The notes under the pieces are model-generated. The model was given only the letters and a program-made list of their open reading frames with translations. It did no database searches and was not told where the DNA came from. Shown piece after piece: positions 17,060-25,443 of a stretch of DNA of 64,000 bases (the stretch's first letter is position 1; every line of letters begins with the position of its first letter). This DNA is from CAWCQC01 sp963819905 (GTDB lineage Bacteria > Actinomycetota > Thermoleophilia > Gaiellales > Gaiellaceae): contig CAWFXP010000009.1 of assembly GCA_963819905.1 (NCBI GenBank), forward strand, positions 434,001 through 498,000, written 5' to 3'. The translations under genes and the position numbers were made by a program.

Positions 17060-19468
17060 GTGACCGAGACGAGCCTGAGAACGCAGCCCTTGCCTCGCAC
17101 GGCGACCGGCCTCTCGGAAGCCGAGGCGGCGCGGCTGCTCGCCGTCCGCGGCCCGCAGGAGCCTCCCCAGACGAGTCGCTCGTACGCGAGCATCGTCCGG
17201 GCCAACGTCTTCACGGTCTTCAACCTGATCCTCGTCGTCGCCGGAGTGGCGACGTTCGTGTTCGGGGCCTGGGAGGACGCGCTCTTCATCGCGATCCTCG
17301 TGGCCAACTCGGGGATCGGGATCCTCCAGGAGGCGAGGGCCAAGCGCGCCCTCGATCGGCTCGCGGCCCTCGTCGCGCCAACCGCAACGGTCATCCGCGA
17401 CGGCCGCCCGCGGCAGGTCGCGGTCGACCAGGTCGCGATCGGAGATCTCGTCCGGGTGCAGGCAGGCGACCAGCTCGTCGCCGACGGACGGCTGGAGCAG
17501 AGCGCCGGGCTGACCGTCGACGAGTCGATCCTGACCGGGGAGTCGCAGGCCGTGCCCAGGCACGCCGGCGAGGAGGTGAGGTCGGGGTCGTTCGCGGCGG
17601 AGGGCTCGGGCCTCTACACCGTCACGGCCGTCGGAGCTGGGAGCTACGCGGAGCGGGTCGCCGACGTGGCCCGGTCGTTTCGCCACCCGCGGTCGCCGCT
17701 CGAGCACTCGCTGAACCGTCTCTTGCTCGCGCTGGTCGCGATCATGATCCCTCTCGGCGCGATGCTCGGCTACTCGCTCTGGTCGCAGGAGAGGCCGCTC
17801 TCGGAAGCTGTCACGACCGCCGTCGCCGCCGTCGTCACGCTCGTGCCCGAGGGCCTGATCCTGCTCACGAGCCTCACGTTCGCGGTCGCCGCGCTCCGCA
17901 TGGCCCGCCGCGGCGCGCTCGCGCAACAGCTCAATGCGATCGAGTCGCTCGCTGCCGCGGAGATCATCTGCCTCGACAAGACGGGAACGCTGACCGAGAA
18001 CGCGCTCGAGGTCGTCGAGGCGATACCGGCGGAGGGCGTCGAGCAGGAGGCGCTCACCCACACGCTCGGCCGCTACGCGGCCAGCGCGAGCGCGAGGAAC
18101 GGCACGCTGCAGGCGATCGGAGCGGCGTTCGACGCACCGGGCGAACCCGTCTCGAGCGAGGTTCCCTTCTCCTCGCGGCGGCGCTGGAGCGCGGTGCGGA
18201 TCGGCACCTCGGCCTATGTGCTCGGTGCTCCCGAGCTCTTCTCGCTCGGAGCGCTCGCCGACCGGGCGCGCGACGAGCAGGAGGCCGGTCGCCGCGTCGT
18301 CGCCATCGGCCAATCGGCGTCCACGCTCGCAGAGATCGACGTCTCGGCGGATCCGGGCCAGGGGCCGCCCGCCGGCCTGACGACGCTCGGCCTCGTCGTT
18401 CTTTCCGAGCGGCTGCGCCCGGACGCGCGCGAGACGGTGGCCTACTTCCTCTCCCAGGGTGTCCAGCTGAAGGTGCTCTCGGGCGACTCGCCCGTCACGG
18501 TCGCGGCGGTCGCCGCGGATGCGGGCATCCCGTCGGCCGGGCCGCCGCTCGACGGACGCACGCTGCCGGAGGATCCGGCCGCCCTGCGCCGTGCTGCCCT
18601 CGAGTCGACCGTGATCGGGCGAATCTCGCCCGAGGGCAAGCAGCGGGTCGTCGAGGCGCTGACCGAGGCGGGCCACTACGTCGCGATGGTGGGCGACGGC
18701 GTCAATGACGTCCCCGCGCTGAAGAAGGCGCGGCTCGCGATCGCGCAGGGCACCGGCTCTCAGATGGCGAAGAGCGTCGCCGACATCGTGCTCGTCCGCG
18801 GCGACTTCGCGGCGGTGCCGCCGATGGTGGCGGAGGGCCGGAAGGTGCTTCGCAACCTCCAGCGCGTGACGAAGCTGTTCGTCACCAAGTCGGCGTTCGC
18901 AGCCTTCCTGATCCTCACGATCGGGATCACCGAGCAGGAGTACCCGGTCCTGCCTCGCCATCTGACCCTCGTCGCGACGCTGACGATCGGCATCCCCGGC
19001 CTCTTCCTCGCGCTCGCCCCGAGCTCAGGGCCCTGGCGGATGCCCCACTTCCTGCGGGAGGTGGCGAGCTTCGCGATTCCCGCCGGAACGGCCGCCGGCC
19101 TGGGCGTCGCCGCGAGCTACCTGTTCGCGTCGGAGGTCCTCGATCTCGGGCTGGTCCCGTCGCGAACGGTCGCGGTCACCGTTCTCGTGATCGTCGGCCT
19201 CTACTACATCCTCGTTCTCGAGGCCTCGGGACGGACGCGTGCGACCGCGGTCGGCGGGCTCTGCGCCGTGCTGTTCGCGTTCTACTGCCTCTGCCTCTCC
19301 TTCGAGTTCACCCGCGACTTCTTCGACCTGGCGGTCCCGAGCGCCGGAATCGTCCTCTGCTCGCTCGGAGGCGCGTTCGTGGCGCTCGCCGGCCTGGCGC
19401 TCATGGACGACCGCTTCATCCCGTCGTTTCTCCGCAGGGAGCCGTCGACAGACCTCCCGGTACCATGA
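17060..19468 (+). CDS. CtpE-like P-type ATPase (probable Ca2+ or other cation transporter)
   Basis: 802 residues, GTG start. Standard P-type motifs: actuator TVDESILTGES, membrane motif VPEGLILLTS, phosphorylation site D306 in DKTGTLTE, and hinge GDGVNDVPALKKA. There is no N-terminal heavy-metal (CxxC) domain and no CPC motif, which argues against copper or zinc export. Length and the VPEGL motif fit the mycobacterial CtpE group, linked to calcium uptake. The gene lies between sufD and sufS on the same strand, 4 bp before the sufS start, so it is probably co-transcribed with the SUF genes. Confidence 0.85.
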   Translation: MTETSLRTQPLPRTATGLSEAEAARLLAVRGPQEPPQTSRSYASIVRANVFTVFNLILVVAGVATFVFGAWEDALFIAILVANSGIGILQEARAKRALDRLAALVAPTATVIRDGRPRQVAVDQVAIGDLVRVQAGDQLVADGRLEQSAGLTVDESILTGESQAVPRHAGEEVRSGSFAAEGSGLYTVTAVGAGSYAERVADVARSFRHPRSPLEHSLNRLLLALVAIMIPLGAMLGYSLWSQERPLSEAVTTAVAAVVTLVPEGLILLTSLTFAVAALRMARRGALAQQLNAIESLAAAEIICLDKTGTLTENALEVVEAIPAEGVEQEALTHTLGRYAASASARNGTLQAIGAAFDAPGEPVSSEVPFSSRRRWSAVRIGTSAYVLGAPELFSLGALADRARDEQEAGRRVVAIGQSASTLAEIDVSADPGQGPPAGLTTLGLVVLSERLRPDARETVAYFLSQGVQLKVLSGDSPVTVAAVAADAGIPSAGPPLDGRTLPEDPAALRRAALESTVIGRISPEGKQRVVEALTEAGHYVAMVGDGVNDVPALKKARLAIAQGTGSQMAKSVADIVLVRGDFAAVPPMVAEGRKVLRNLQRVTKLFVTKSAFAAFLILTIGITEQEYPVLPRHLTLVATLTIGIPGLFLALAPSSGPWRMPHFLREVASFAIPAGTAAGLGVAASYLFASEVLDLGLVPSRTVAVTVLVIVGLYYILVLEASGRTRATAVGGLCAVLFAFYCLCLSFEFTRDFFDLAVPSAGIVLCSLGGAFVALAGLALMDDRFIPSFLRREPSTDLPVP

Positions 19469-19472
19469 GCTC

Positions 19473-20720
19473 ATGGCCCAGGTCGCGCCCGTCACCGCGC
19501 TCGATCCCGCCCGTCTGCGGCGCGATTTCCCCATCCTCGAGAGCGAGAGGAACGGAAAACCGCTCGCCTATCTCGACTCGGCGAACTCCTCCCAGAAGCC
19601 GCGGCAGGTGCTCGACGGCATGCGCGACTTCTACACGACGTCGTACGCCAACGTCCATCGGGCGGTCTACGAGCTCGGCGAGCTGGCGACTGCCGGCTAC
19701 GAGGGCGCGCGCGAGAAGGTTCGGGTGCTCCTGAACGCGCCGAGCGTTCGCGAGGTCGTCTTCGTCCGCAACGGCACCGAGGGCCTCAACCTGGTCGCCT
19801 ACGCCTGGGGGCTCGACAACCTGGGCCCCGGTGACGTGGTCGTCGCGACTGAGCTCGAGCACCACTCGAACTTCGTGCCCTGGCAGTACATCGCGCAGCG
19901 CACCGGCGCCGAGTTCGCGGTCGTTCCGATCGACGACACCGGCGAGCTCGTCCTCGACTCGCTCGCCGAGATCGCGCAGCGCGGGCACGTCAAGCTCGTT
20001 GCCTGCGCCTACGTGTCGAACACGCTGGGCACGATCAATCCCGTCGTGGAGCTGGCCGCCTGGGCGCACGAGCGCGACGCCGTCATCGTCGTCGACGCCT
20101 GCCAGGCGGTGCCGAACCGGCCGGTCGATGTGCAGGAGCTCGGCTGCGACTTCCTCGCCTTCACGGGTCACAAGATGCTGGCTCCGACCGGGATCGGCGT
20201 CCTCTGGGGTCGCCAGGAGCTGCTGCAACGGATGTCCCCGTACGAGCTCGGCGGCTCGATGATCCGCAAGGTGACCCTCGAGCGTACGACCTGGGCCGAT
20301 CTCCCCTACAAGTACGAGGCCGGGACGCCGCCGATCGCGGAGGCGTTCGGTCTCGGCGAGGCGATCGACTACCTGAACGGCGTCGGCCTGACGGCGATCG
20401 AAAGGTACGAGCGGGAGCTCACCGACTACGCGCTGGCACGCCTGGAGGAGCTCTCGTACGTACGCGTCTTCGGCCCACCGGCCGAGCGGCGCGGGGGGAT
20501 CGTCTCCTTCGAGGTCGAAGGCGTCCACCCGCACGACGTGGCGCAGATCCTCGACAGCGAGGGAATCGCGGTGCGGGCGGGGCACCACTGCACCCAGCCG
20601 ATCATGGATCATTTCGGCGTCACCGCCACGACCCGCGCGAGCTTTTACCTCTACACGCTGCGCGAGGAGATCGACCGGCTCGTGGACGGCCTCGCCCGCG
20701 TCCGGAAGACCTTCGCCTGA
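19473..20720 (+). CDS. sufS: cysteine desulfurase SufS
   Basis: 415 residues, class-V PLP aminotransferase fold. The PLP lysine is K234 in FTGHKMLAPTG and the persulfide cysteine is C373 in RAGHHCTQPIM, the position of type-II desulfurases. ELEHHSNFVPWQ and GTPPIAEAFGL are further family blocks. It takes sulfur from cysteine and passes it to SufU, encoded downstream. ATG 19473 was chosen; an earlier ATG at 19465 is out of frame. Confidence 0.96.
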   Translation: MAQVAPVTALDPARLRRDFPILESERNGKPLAYLDSANSSQKPRQVLDGMRDFYTTSYANVHRAVYELGELATAGYEGAREKVRVLLNAPSVREVVFVRNGTEGLNLVAYAWGLDNLGPGDVVVATELEHHSNFVPWQYIAQRTGAEFAVVPIDDTGELVLDSLAEIAQRGHVKLVACAYVSNTLGTINPVVELAAWAHERDAVIVVDACQAVPNRPVDVQELGCDFLAFTGHKMLAPTGIGVLWGRQELLQRMSPYELGGSMIRKVTLERTTWADLPYKYEAGTPPIAEAFGLGEAIDYLNGVGLTAIERYERELTDYALARLEELSYVRVFGPPAERRGGIVSFEVEGVHPHDVAQILDSEGIAVRAGHHCTQPIMDHFGVTATTRASFYLYTLREEIDRLVDGLARVRKTFA

Positions 20721-20772
20721 TGCGCTCTCCTGCAGCCCTTTGGCCCGGGCGCGACGCCGGCGAGGATCGCGG

Positions 20773-21198
20773 ATGAGCGACGACCTGTACCGGGAGGTCA
20801 TCCTCGATCACTACAAGAATCCTCGCGGGTTCGGTTCCCTCGAGCCGTGCGACGCGAAGGCGGAGGGCCAGAACCCGCTCTGCGGCGACGAGGTCGCGAT
20901 CACCGTTCGCTTCGACGGGGACAGCCGGATCGAGGAGATCGCCTTCGAGGGTCGCGGCTGCGCGATCAGCCAGGCGGCGACCTCGATGCTGATGGAGATG
21001 GTGGAGGGAAAGACCGTCGAGGAGGTCGCCGCGCTCACGAAGGACGACCTGCTCGAGGAGATCCACGTGCCGCTCAGCCCGATCCGGCTCAAGTGCGCGC
21101 TCCTCGGCCTCGGCGTGCTGAAGGTCGCCCTCCATCGTGCGAAGGGAACCCCGCTTCCGGAGGAGTGGGCGGGCCTGGAAGAGCTCGAGATCACCTAG
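20773..21198 (+). CDS. sufU: SufU zinc-dependent sulfur transfer protein
   Basis: 141 residues. N-terminal MSDDLYREVILDHYKNPRGFG and the three ligand cysteines in PLCGDEVAI, GRGCAISQAATSM and IRLKCALL match SufU, with the 18-20 residue insertion between the second and third Cys that separates it from IscU. It accepts persulfide sulfur from SufS. An upstream Met at 20740 is rejected because it would add an Arg-rich tail foreign to the family. A 14-bp palindrome (21190-21203) spans the TAG stop. Confidence 0.93.
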   Translation: MSDDLYREVILDHYKNPRGFGSLEPCDAKAEGQNPLCGDEVAITVRFDGDSRIEEIAFEGRGCAISQAATSMLMEMVEGKTVEEVAALTKDDLLEEIHVPLSPIRLKCALLGLGVLKVALHRAKGTPLPEEWAGLEELEIT

Positions 21199-21219
21199 GT
21201 GATACTCGGGAGCCCGTAG

Positions 21220-21537
21220 ATGCCGCGGGTCGTCGAGGTCTGCCCGGCGGAGGATCTGCCCCCGGGGACGGTGAGGATCGTCCCGGAGGGCGACTTCGGG
21301 ATCGGTGTCTTCAACGTCGGCGGGACGCTCTGCGCGATCGAGGATCGCTGCTCGCACGACGACGGGCCCCTTGCCGAGGGCGAGTTCGACGCAGAGCGCG
21401 GTGTCGTCGTCTGCCCGCGCCACGGCTCCGAGTTCGAGGTGTGCTCGGGTCGTCCGCGGACGCTGCCCGCCTACGTCCCCGTGCAGACCTACCGCGTGTG
21501 GGTCGAGGACGGTCTCGTGAAGCTGGAGGTGCCGTGA
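21220..21537 (+). CDS. Rieske [2Fe-2S] ferredoxin
   Basis: 105 residues, a stand-alone Rieske domain. The cluster ligands are Cys/His in EDRCSHDDGPL and Cys/His in VVCPRHGSEFEV. Such small Rieske ferredoxins pass electrons to oxygenases; in actinobacteria they are often found beside suf genes. It is likely a client and member of the operon; its stop overlaps the GTG of the methyltransferase. Confidence 0.93.
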   Translation: MPRVVEVCPAEDLPPGTVRIVPEGDFGIGVFNVGGTLCAIEDRCSHDDGPLAEGEFDAERGVVVCPRHGSEFEVCSGRPRTLPAYVPVQTYRVWVEDGLVKLEVP

Positions 21538-22139
21538 GCGCTGCGCTCGACGATCAGGTCACTGCGGTCCTCGCGCGGCTCGAGGCCGAGGATGCCCGGG
21601 AGCGTGCAGAGGGCCTCCCGGCCGGGCTGCGGGCGCGTCAGGTCGAGCCGACGACGGGGCGCTTTCTCCTCTCCCTCGTGGCGCCGCAGGCCGGGTGCGA
21701 GGTGCTCGAGATCGGCGGCTCGCGAGGGTACTCCGCGATCTGGCTGGCGGCCGGCGTCCGGATCCTCGGCGGGCACGTGCTCTCGCTCGAGCGCGATCCG
21801 GTCAAGTGCGAGGCGTGGCGGCGGAACGTCGCCGACGCCGGCCTCGACGAGTGGGCGGAGCTGGTGGAAGGCGACGCGTTCGAGACGCTCGAGCGGCTCG
21901 AGGACGTCTATGCCGTCGTCTTCCTCGACGCCGAGAAGGACGACTACGAGCAACTCTTCGCGCTCGCCCGACGTCGCGTCGAGCCGGGCGGGCTGATCGT
22001 CGCCGACAATGTCCTCTCACACGCCGACACGCTCGAGGCCTACAGCCGGGCGCGCCAGAAGGATCCCACCCTCTCGAGCGTGACCCTGCCGCTCGACCGA
22101 GGGCTCGAAGTCACGGTCGTCCTATCCGTAGGTTTATGA
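21534..22139 (+). CDS. O-methyltransferase-like SAM-dependent methyltransferase
   Basis: 201 residues with GTG start in a GTGA overlap. The SAM-binding motif I is CEVLEIGGSRGYSAIWLA, followed by HVLSLERDPVKCEAWRRN and VVFLDAEKDDYEQLFALARRRVEPGGLIVADN, as in the catechol O-methyltransferase-like family. Substrate unknown. It is the last recognisable gene of the suf operon. Confidence 0.85.
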   Translation: MSAALDDQVTAVLARLEAEDARERAEGLPAGLRARQVEPTTGRFLLSLVAPQAGCEVLEIGGSRGYSAIWLAAGVRILGGHVLSLERDPVKCEAWRRNVADAGLDEWAELVEGDAFETLERLEDVYAVVFLDAEKDDYEQLFALARRRVEPGGLIVADNVLSHADTLEAYSRARQKDPTLSSVTLPLDRGLEVTVVLSVGL

Positions 22140-22216
22140 TGGCGATACCACGGAAAGGAGGTGATCCGGACTTGAGCGAATGCGACAGTACGGGCAGTGG
22201 AGGTACTCGCTCGTAG
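22136..22216 (+). CDS. putative small ORF with a full anti-16S ribosome-binding site inside
   Basis: An ATG overlapping the methyltransferase stop opens a 26-codon frame. In the same frame, TTG 22172 would give only 14 residues (MSECDSTGSGGTRS) but lies 10 nt after AAAGGAGGTGATCC (22154-22167), which is complementary over 14 bases to the usual 3' end of 16S rRNA. The product is Gly/Ser-rich and unrecognised. It could be a leader peptide or part of a structured RNA. No gene follows on this strand before the terminator. Confidence 0.35.
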   Translation: MMAIPRKGGDPDLSECDSTGSGGTRS

Positions 22217-22300
22217 GGGCGTGTCCCCTGAACCTACGGGGAATCGCCTAGCCAGCGTTGGGGGCTAAACGCTCCTACGAAATACAGGCGAGCTTTCCGA

Positions 22301-22328
22301 CGAGGGGGCTGGGCAACCAGCCCCCTCG
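22301..22328. terminator. strong hairpin with GCAA tetraloop
   Basis: A 12-bp perfect stem (CGAGGGGGCTGG, 22301-22312, with its complement at 22317-22328) closes a GCAA (GNRA) loop, between the plus-strand suf operon and the convergent SDR gene. It can act in both directions. There is no clear U-run. Confidence 0.6.
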
Positions 22329-22345
22329 CGTGTTCCGGGGTTGGC

Positions 22346-23233
22346 TCAGGAGCCGATCGCGCGGCGGATCTGCTCGTCGAGCGGGAGCAGGTCGAGGCCG
22401 AACGTGTCGACCGCCGGACGCGGATCGCAGACGTTGTCGCCGAGGTCGAGCATCTCGATCTGGTCCCGCGTGACCGGGGGGCTCGGCAACCGCTCGAAGA
22501 GGGTGGCCGGCGCCTTGGCCAGGCCGAACGGGACGTGGACGAGGGGCCGACGCTTGCCGAGGGTCTGCGCGATCCTCTGCCAGAGCTCGTTCCAGGTGAC
22601 GACGTCGGGCCCGCCGACCTCGAAGACGCCACCCTCGGGTGGCACGTCCAGCCCACGCGTCAAGCAGGTCACCACGTTGTCGATCCAGACCGGCTGGATG
22701 CGCTGGGTGCCGGGTCCGAGAACGGGAATCACCGGTGAGTAGCGGACGATCTTGACGAACTGCGACAGCGCTCCTCCACCCGGGCCGAAGACGAAGCTCG
22801 GTCTGAGCGTGACCGACGGGATCCCGGACTCCGCGACCGCCTGCTCCATCGCGAGCTTGGCCCGGTAGTACGGAACCGATTCGGCCGAGTTGCTGTCGGC
22901 GCCGAGCGCGCTCATCAGCACGAACCGGGCCACCCCGGCCTCGTTCGCGGCCTCGAGGAGAGCGTTCGTGCCGCGGGTCATGATCTGCTCGAACTCGTCG
23001 GGCGAGCCGGCGATGATCGCGACGAGATGGACGACCGCATCGCAATCGCGAGCGGCCCGCCGCAGGCTCTCGTGGTCGGTCATGTCTCCTTCGGCGAGCT
23101 CGCACCCGATCCGTGCGAGCCCTTCCCCGCCTTTTCGGTCACGAACGAGGCAGCGGAGCGGCCGGTCGTCCGCCCGCAGCGCGGCGGCGACCTGCCTGCC
23201 GATGAATCCCGTTCCGCCGGTCAGCAGGATCAT
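22346..23233 (-). CDS. NAD(P)-binding SDR / NDUFA9-like epimerase-family protein
   Basis: 295 residues. Atypical short-chain dehydrogenase: N-terminal MILLTGGTGFIGRQVAAAL (GxxGxxG dinucleotide site), DCDAVVHLVAII, and the active-site-like YYRAKLAMEQAV. The C-terminal part (IQPVWIDNVVTCL and WNELWQRIAQTLGKRRPLVHVPF) resembles complex-I NDUFA9-like and NmrA-like proteins, which often bind NADPH without obvious catalysis. It overlaps dcd by 4 bp. Confidence 0.82.
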   Translation of the reverse strand: MILLTGGTGFIGRQVAAALRADDRPLRCLVRDRKGGEGLARIGCELAEGDMTDHESLRRAARDCDAVVHLVAIIAGSPDEFEQIMTRGTNALLEAANEAGVARFVLMSALGADSNSAESVPYYRAKLAMEQAVAESGIPSVTLRPSFVFGPGGGALSQFVKIVRYSPVIPVLGPGTQRIQPVWIDNVVTCLTRGLDVPPEGGVFEVGGPDVVTWNELWQRIAQTLGKRRPLVHVPFGLAKAPATLFERLPSPPVTRDQIEMLDLGDNVCDPRPAVDTFGLDLLPLDEQIRRAIGS

Positions 23234-23802
23234 CGCGACTCGGTGAAGTTCCGCCAGTAGCGGCTCGGCGTGGGCCCCGTCTGTCCCTGGTACTTCGAGC
23301 CGACGGCCGCGCTTCCGTACGGCTCCTCTGCGGGCTCGGTGAGCTGCACGAACGAGATCTGGCCGATCGCCATCCCGACGTAGATCGTGATCGGCAGGTT
23401 CGCGACGTTCGAGAGCTCGAGGGTCACGTGGCCGTCCCAGCCCGGGTCGATGAAGCCGGCCGTCGAGTGAATCAGCAGGCCGAGCCGGCCGAGCGAGCTC
23501 TTCCCCTCGAGCCGGGCGACGAGATCGTCCGGGAGCGTGATCCGCTCGAGCGTCGACGCGAGCACGAACTCGCCCGGGTGGAGGATGAAGGCCTCGTCGT
23601 CGGTTGTCTCGACGAGCTCCGTGAGATCCTCCATCTGCTGCTTCACGTCGATGTACGGGTAGCGCGAGTTGCGAAACACGCGGAAGTAGCGGTCGATGCG
23701 AACGTCGACGCTCGAGGGCTGGATCAGGCCCTCGTCGAACGGGTCGATTCCGATTCGTCCCTCGGCCAGGAGGCGTCGAATCGTGCGGTCGGAGAGAACC
23801 AC
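23230..23802 (-). CDS. dcd: dCTP deaminase, bifunctional dUMP-forming type
   Basis: 190 residues. LSDRTIRRLLAEGRIGIDPF, the GKSSLGRLGLLIHSTAGFID core and C-terminal GSKYQGQTGPTPSRYW match closely what I remember of the mycobacterial enzyme that both deaminates dCTP and hydrolyses the triphosphate to give dUMP. The Escherichia form reads GRSSLARLGL and HVTAHRID at these positions. GTG start. A TATAGA -10-like box (23816-23811) lies about 8 nt upstream, suggesting a very short leader. Divergent from the aminotransferase gene with a 28-bp gap. Confidence 0.93.
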   Translation of the reverse strand: MVLSDRTIRRLLAEGRIGIDPFDEGLIQPSSVDVRIDRYFRVFRNSRYPYIDVKQQMEDLTELVETTDDEAFILHPGEFVLASTLERITLPDDLVARLEGKSSLGRLGLLIHSTAGFIDPGWDGHVTLELSNVANLPITIYVGMAIGQISFVQLTEPAEEPYGSAAVGSKYQGQTGPTPSRYWRNFTESR

Positions 23803-23830
23803 AGGGGCAATCTATAAGCTGCGTTCGCCC

Positions 23831-25150
23831 ATGGTCAGACAGCGTGTCATCTCCGTGTCGACCGCCCTTCCCGGCCCGCGCTCGCGCGAGATCCTCGAGC
23901 GAAAGCGAAGGGTCGTCGCCGAGCCGCTCTCCATCTACATCCCGGCCGTGGTCGCCGAGGCGAGAGGGGCAACCATCACCGACGTCGACGGCAACGTCTT
24001 CATCGACTTCACCGGCGGCGTCGGTGTCCTGAACGTCGGCCATGCCGCGCCGCGGGTGGTGGCCGCCGCCGGCGAGCAGCTCGCGCGCTTCACCCATACG
24101 GACTTCACGGTTCTCCCGTACGAGAGCTACGTGGAGCTGGCCGAGCGCCTCGTCGATCTCGTCCCGATTCCGGACGCGCGGGTGGCGTTCTTCAACTCCG
24201 GCGCGGAGGCGGTCGAGAACGCCGTGAAGATCGCGCGGGTGACCACCGGCCGTCCCGGCGTCATCGCGTTCGACGGAGGCTTTCACGGCCGGACCTTGAT
24301 GGCGATGACTCTGACCTCCAAGACCCATCCCTACAAGGCCGGGCTCGGCCCGTTCGCGCCCGAGGTCTACCGGGTGCCCTTCGCGGATTCCTACCGGGGC
24401 CCGGACGCCGCCGAGGCCCTCGCCGAGCTCGAGCGCGCGTTCACGACCCGGGTCGCCGCCGAGCAGGTCGCCGCGATCGTCTTCGAGCCGGTGCAGGGCG
24501 AGGCCGGCTTCATCGTCGCTCCCCCCGAGTTCGTTCACGGCCTCCGCCGGATCTGCGACGAGCACGGGATCGTCATGGTCGCCGACGAGGTGCAGACCGG
24601 CTTCTGCCGCACGGGAAAGCTCTTCGCTATGGAGCACTACGGCGTCGAGCCGGACCTGATGGTGGTCGCCAAGTCGATCGCAGGCGGGCTGCCGCTCTCG
24701 GGCGTCATCGGCCGCGCGGAGATCATGAACCGTGTTCCCGACGGCGCGATCGGCGGGACCTTCCCCGGGAACCCGGTCGCCTGCGCCGCCGGCGTGGCGG
24801 TGCTCGAGACGATCGAGGAGGAGGGCCTCGTCGAGAGGGCTGTGGCCGTCGGTACCGAGATCCGCTCCCGCATGGAGCGCTGGCGCGAGCGCCACCCGGC
24901 GATCGGAGACGTCCGCGGCCTCGGGGCCATGCTCGCCATCGACCTCGTGCACGACCGGATCACGAAGGCTCCTGCCCCGGAGCTCGCGACCGCCGTCGCC
25001 GAAGCGGCCGCCGCCCGCGGGCTGCTGCTCCTGAAGGCCGGCGTCTACGGGAACTGCATCCGGGTGCTCGTCCCGCTCGTCATCGCCGACGCCGAGCTCG
25101 AGGAGGCGCTCGACGTCTTCGAAGAGGCGCTCGACGCCGTCCTCGCCTAG
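23831..25150 (+). CDS. gabT: class-III aminotransferase, 4-aminobutyrate aminotransferase-like
   Basis: 439 residues. PLP-fold type I: FFNSGAEAVENAVKIAR, FDGGFHGRTLMAMTLT, VAAIVFEPVQGEAGF, MVADEVQTGFCRTGKLF and the lysine in VVAKSIAGGLPLSG. The length and FEPVQGEGG/DEVQTGFxRTGK pattern fit GabT, which converts GABA to succinate semialdehyde; ornithine or other omega-amino acid substrates are not excluded. ATG 23831 follows TATAAG (23813-23818). A 24-bp perfect palindrome (25137-25160) covers the stop codon. Confidence 0.88.
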   Translation: MVRQRVISVSTALPGPRSREILERKRRVVAEPLSIYIPAVVAEARGATITDVDGNVFIDFTGGVGVLNVGHAAPRVVAAAGEQLARFTHTDFTVLPYESYVELAERLVDLVPIPDARVAFFNSGAEAVENAVKIARVTTGRPGVIAFDGGFHGRTLMAMTLTSKTHPYKAGLGPFAPEVYRVPFADSYRGPDAAEALAELERAFTTRVAAEQVAAIVFEPVQGEAGFIVAPPEFVHGLRRICDEHGIVMVADEVQTGFCRTGKLFAMEHYGVEPDLMVVAKSIAGGLPLSGVIGRAEIMNRVPDGAIGGTFPGNPVACAAGVAVLETIEEEGLVERAVAVGTEIRSRMERWRERHPAIGDVRGLGAMLAIDLVHDRITKAPAPELATAVAEAAAARGLLLLKAGVYGNCIRVLVPLVIADAELEEALDVFEEALDAVLA

Positions 25151-25160
25151 GCGAGGACGG
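25137..25160. terminator. palindrome over the gabT stop codon
   Basis: A perfect 24-bp palindrome centred on CCTAGG; as RNA it gives a 10-bp stem with a CUAG loop. No U-run follows. It probably ends or protects the gabT mRNA. Confidence 0.45.
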
Positions 25161-25443
25161 TCGGTCGGCCGGCTCGACGCAGCGCTCGGCTCCCGAAACG
25201 AGTTCAGGGGCGGGCCGAAACGCGCCGATCCGCAAACGTTTCGTCCACAGCGATGCCGTCCGCGCCGGACGATCCCCCGCCCGCGTCTAGCAGAGCGCGG
25301 CCGCCCCCGCTGCGTCCGAGACGGCCCGAGCTGTGACGAAAGCGTGTCGGAAGTGCGCCAGCTTCGAGGAGCCTTCGGGAGGGGTCTGACCCCTGTCGTG
25401 GTGGCGAATCTGGTAGGCGGGCGGGCGGTCGGCGAGCTGCTGA
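25161..25443. other. non-coding gap between gabT and ddl
   Basis: 283 bp between convergent genes. I see no gene or RNA. The only clear structure is the 15-bp palindrome AGGGGTCTGACCCCT (25380-25394), two 7-bp arms around one base, which looks like a dispersed REP-type element and could terminate either transcript. Confidence 0.5.
25380..25394. repeat. short REP-like palindrome
   Basis: AGGGGTC, T, GACCCCT: perfect dyad in the gap between convergent genes. Single copy in this window as far as I could see. Confidence 0.4.

Noticed and set aside
13962..18961. Long minus-strand frames over sufB, sufD and the P-type ATPase
   Set aside because: Antisense to strongly recognised genes; composition is Arg/Asp/Val-rich with no domain.
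19465..19467. ATG just before sufS as its start
   Set aside because: It is out of frame with sufS; ATG 19473 is in frame.
22154..22167. Match to the complement of the 16S rRNA 3' end, considered as an rRNA fragment
   Set aside because: Similarity stops after the anti-SD core and no other rRNA sequence flanks it.
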